From Cenococcum geophilum 1.58 (Eukaryota; Ascomycota; Dothideomycetes; Gloniales; Gloniaceae), in NCBI GenBank assembly GCA_001692895.1, contig KV748215.1:603720-667719 (forward strand): a stretch of DNA of 64,000 bases, in the 5' to 3' direction. This document shows positions 62,836 through 64,000 of this stretch, in pieces. The notes beneath the pieces were generated by a model. The model was not told the DNA's origin. It worked only from the letters and a program-made list of their open reading frames with translations, and searched no databases. Numbering within the stretch: position 1 is the stretch's first letter; each line of letters starts with the position of its first letter. Made by a program: the position numbers and the translations under genes.

Positions 62836-63349
62836 GTTATTAAATTAAAGATAGGAATGCTATACCTCTAGTAAATAACTTAGAGATAAGAGATATCTTT
62901 AAAGGCAAAGATAAAAAGAAGGGGGATGGCATTATAGACCTTATATTAGTAGTAGTACAACTACTAAAAAGAGATATAAATAGGTTAGTTAAGATAGTAT
63001 AGGAGGCGCTAGAACCAATTAAGCTATAGGATAAGGGGTAACTAAGTTATATAGCTAGTTATATTATAAGTTCGGAATATAAGAACGTGGGAATATAGAA
63101 ATATAACATATTAACGTATTAACGTACTAACGTACTTAGTACATTTCTTAGGCGTAGTATTATATATTTAAAGGACTATAATCCCTACCTAGATAGTTCT
63201 CTTCTTTATAGTAAATCTTAGAATATAATTAGAGTTAATCTATTAGGTAACCTACTCTACCAGTTATATTTATATTTAACTATTCCTTAACCTATATACC
63301 TAGCCTATTAATAAGTCCATCGTGGTATTTCCCACAAGGCTTTGTTACA
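62836..63349 (+). mobile_element. 3' end of a diverged Gypsy element: short interior plus LTR (62,930-63,349)
   Basis: The interior piece (62,836-62,929) matches the last 90 bases before the 3' LTR of A and C (for example TACCTCTAGTAAATAACTTA and the purine-rich tract). The following 420 bp match the C/D LTR at both ends and in the GGACTATAATCCCTACCTAG block but diverge in the middle, so it is a third LTR type. No matching 5' LTR or target duplication was found. It is a fragment and probably older than C and D. Confidence 0.7.
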
Positions 63350-63352
63350 CTT

Positions 63353-64000
63353 AAGAAACAGCTAGTCTCGGCTTTATTACTCGCCCACTTTAACCTAGAA
63401 CGGCCCTTAATACTAAAAGCCAATATCTTAGACGGTATAATAGCTAGCGTTTACTCTTAGAAGTAGATAGATAGAAAATAGTACTCTATTACTTACTATT
63501 TAAAGACTATAGTAAATACTAAGCTATACCACCTAATTTATAATAAGGAAATATTAGCTATTATCTCTAGCTTTTAGCACTAGCGAGTATAGCTAAAAGG
63601 TACCCCTAAATCTATTTAGGTGGTTTTAAATTACTAGGCTTTAGAATATTTTATAATAATAAAGGCCCTTATAGCCTAGTAGGTGTAATAGGCAGATATC
63701 TTATCCTAATTTAACTTCTTAATTAAATATAGGCTTGGCGCTATAAACTGTGCGGACGCCTTTATAAGGCGTGGGCAGGACCTAGACAACTAAATAGCTA
63801 TAAATATCTTATTATAGACCTAGACGCTTCTATAACTAGAATATCTTAACTCCTAAATATAAATAGAACTAAATACAGGCTCTATAAACGGTAAAATATA
63901 TCCTATTAACTCTATAAAACTTAACCTTATTAATAAACTACTATAGGTAAACCGTACGGCCCCTTCTCTATAAGAGTACCACAAAAAGATAACAGATGTT
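63353..64000 (+). mobile_element. Gypsy pol fragment: RNase H region, running off the window
   Basis: A plus-strand frame resembles the RNase H domain of Gypsy pol: LKKQLVSALLLAHFNLERPL near 63,350-63,410, then YNKEILAIISSF near 63,540 and CADAFIRRGQDLDN near 63,750, with the linker to integrase after it. It differs in sequence from RNase H of A-D, so it is another Gypsy family. It is broken, and its left part is missing or displaced by the LTR fragment at 62,836-63,349. Confidence 0.75.

Noticed and set aside
62930-63349. Solo LTR by LTR-LTR recombination
   Set aside because: The bases on the two sides (GATGG and CTTAA) do not match, and about 90 bp of element interior is still attached on the left.

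Overview
The window looks like gene-poor, AT-rich DNA from a filamentous ascomycete (Pezizomycotina-type) fungus. It is almost saturated with nested transposable elements and strongly marked by repeat-induced point mutation (RIP). TpA is extremely frequent, CpA and TpG are depleted, many CpG steps survive, and paired LTRs differ essentially only by C/T and G/A transitions. No intact host gene, tRNA, rRNA or CRISPR array was seen.

Layout. 1-220 is the end of a GC-rich 258-bp LTR-like repeat. 221-4,500 holds two unrecognised decayed genes. From about 4,520 to about 27,000 lies one decayed FunK1-type fungal protein kinase gene, cut in three by two copies of the same TA-target, terminal-inverted-repeat (TIR) element in opposite orientation (5,457-7,066 and 8,049-26,670). 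The second copy was entered by a 7.9-kb chromodomain Gypsy element (A, 9,323-25,439, plus). A was entered by a sister element (B, 11,354-19,572, minus), and B by a 258-bp solo LTR (17,843-18,100). This gives five levels of nesting, with matching target-site duplications at every junction. A third Gypsy (C, 27,590-35,527, plus) follows. 35,533-40,797 carries at least three unrecognised decayed coding regions; one of them is interrupted by a Copia element (40,798-46,343, minus). 46,349-54,494 carries further decayed genes, including a minus-strand chromodomain protein near 51.4-52.7 kb. Gypsy D (54,495-62,432, minus) follows, and the window ends in remnants of two more Gypsy elements.

How it fits together. 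This looks like a RIP-silenced repeat island. The Gypsy elements are chromoviruses (gag, protease, RT, RNase H, integrase, chromodomain), each with an unassigned coding-like stretch before the 3' LTR. The non-transposon genes are RIP-mutated too. RIP acts on duplicated DNA, so FunK1, the chromodomain gene and their neighbours were probably multicopy, possibly as cargo of a larger duplicated or mobile segment; that last step is inference. The most novel items are the minisatellite-built TA-TIR elements and the base-precise way they split the kinase gene.
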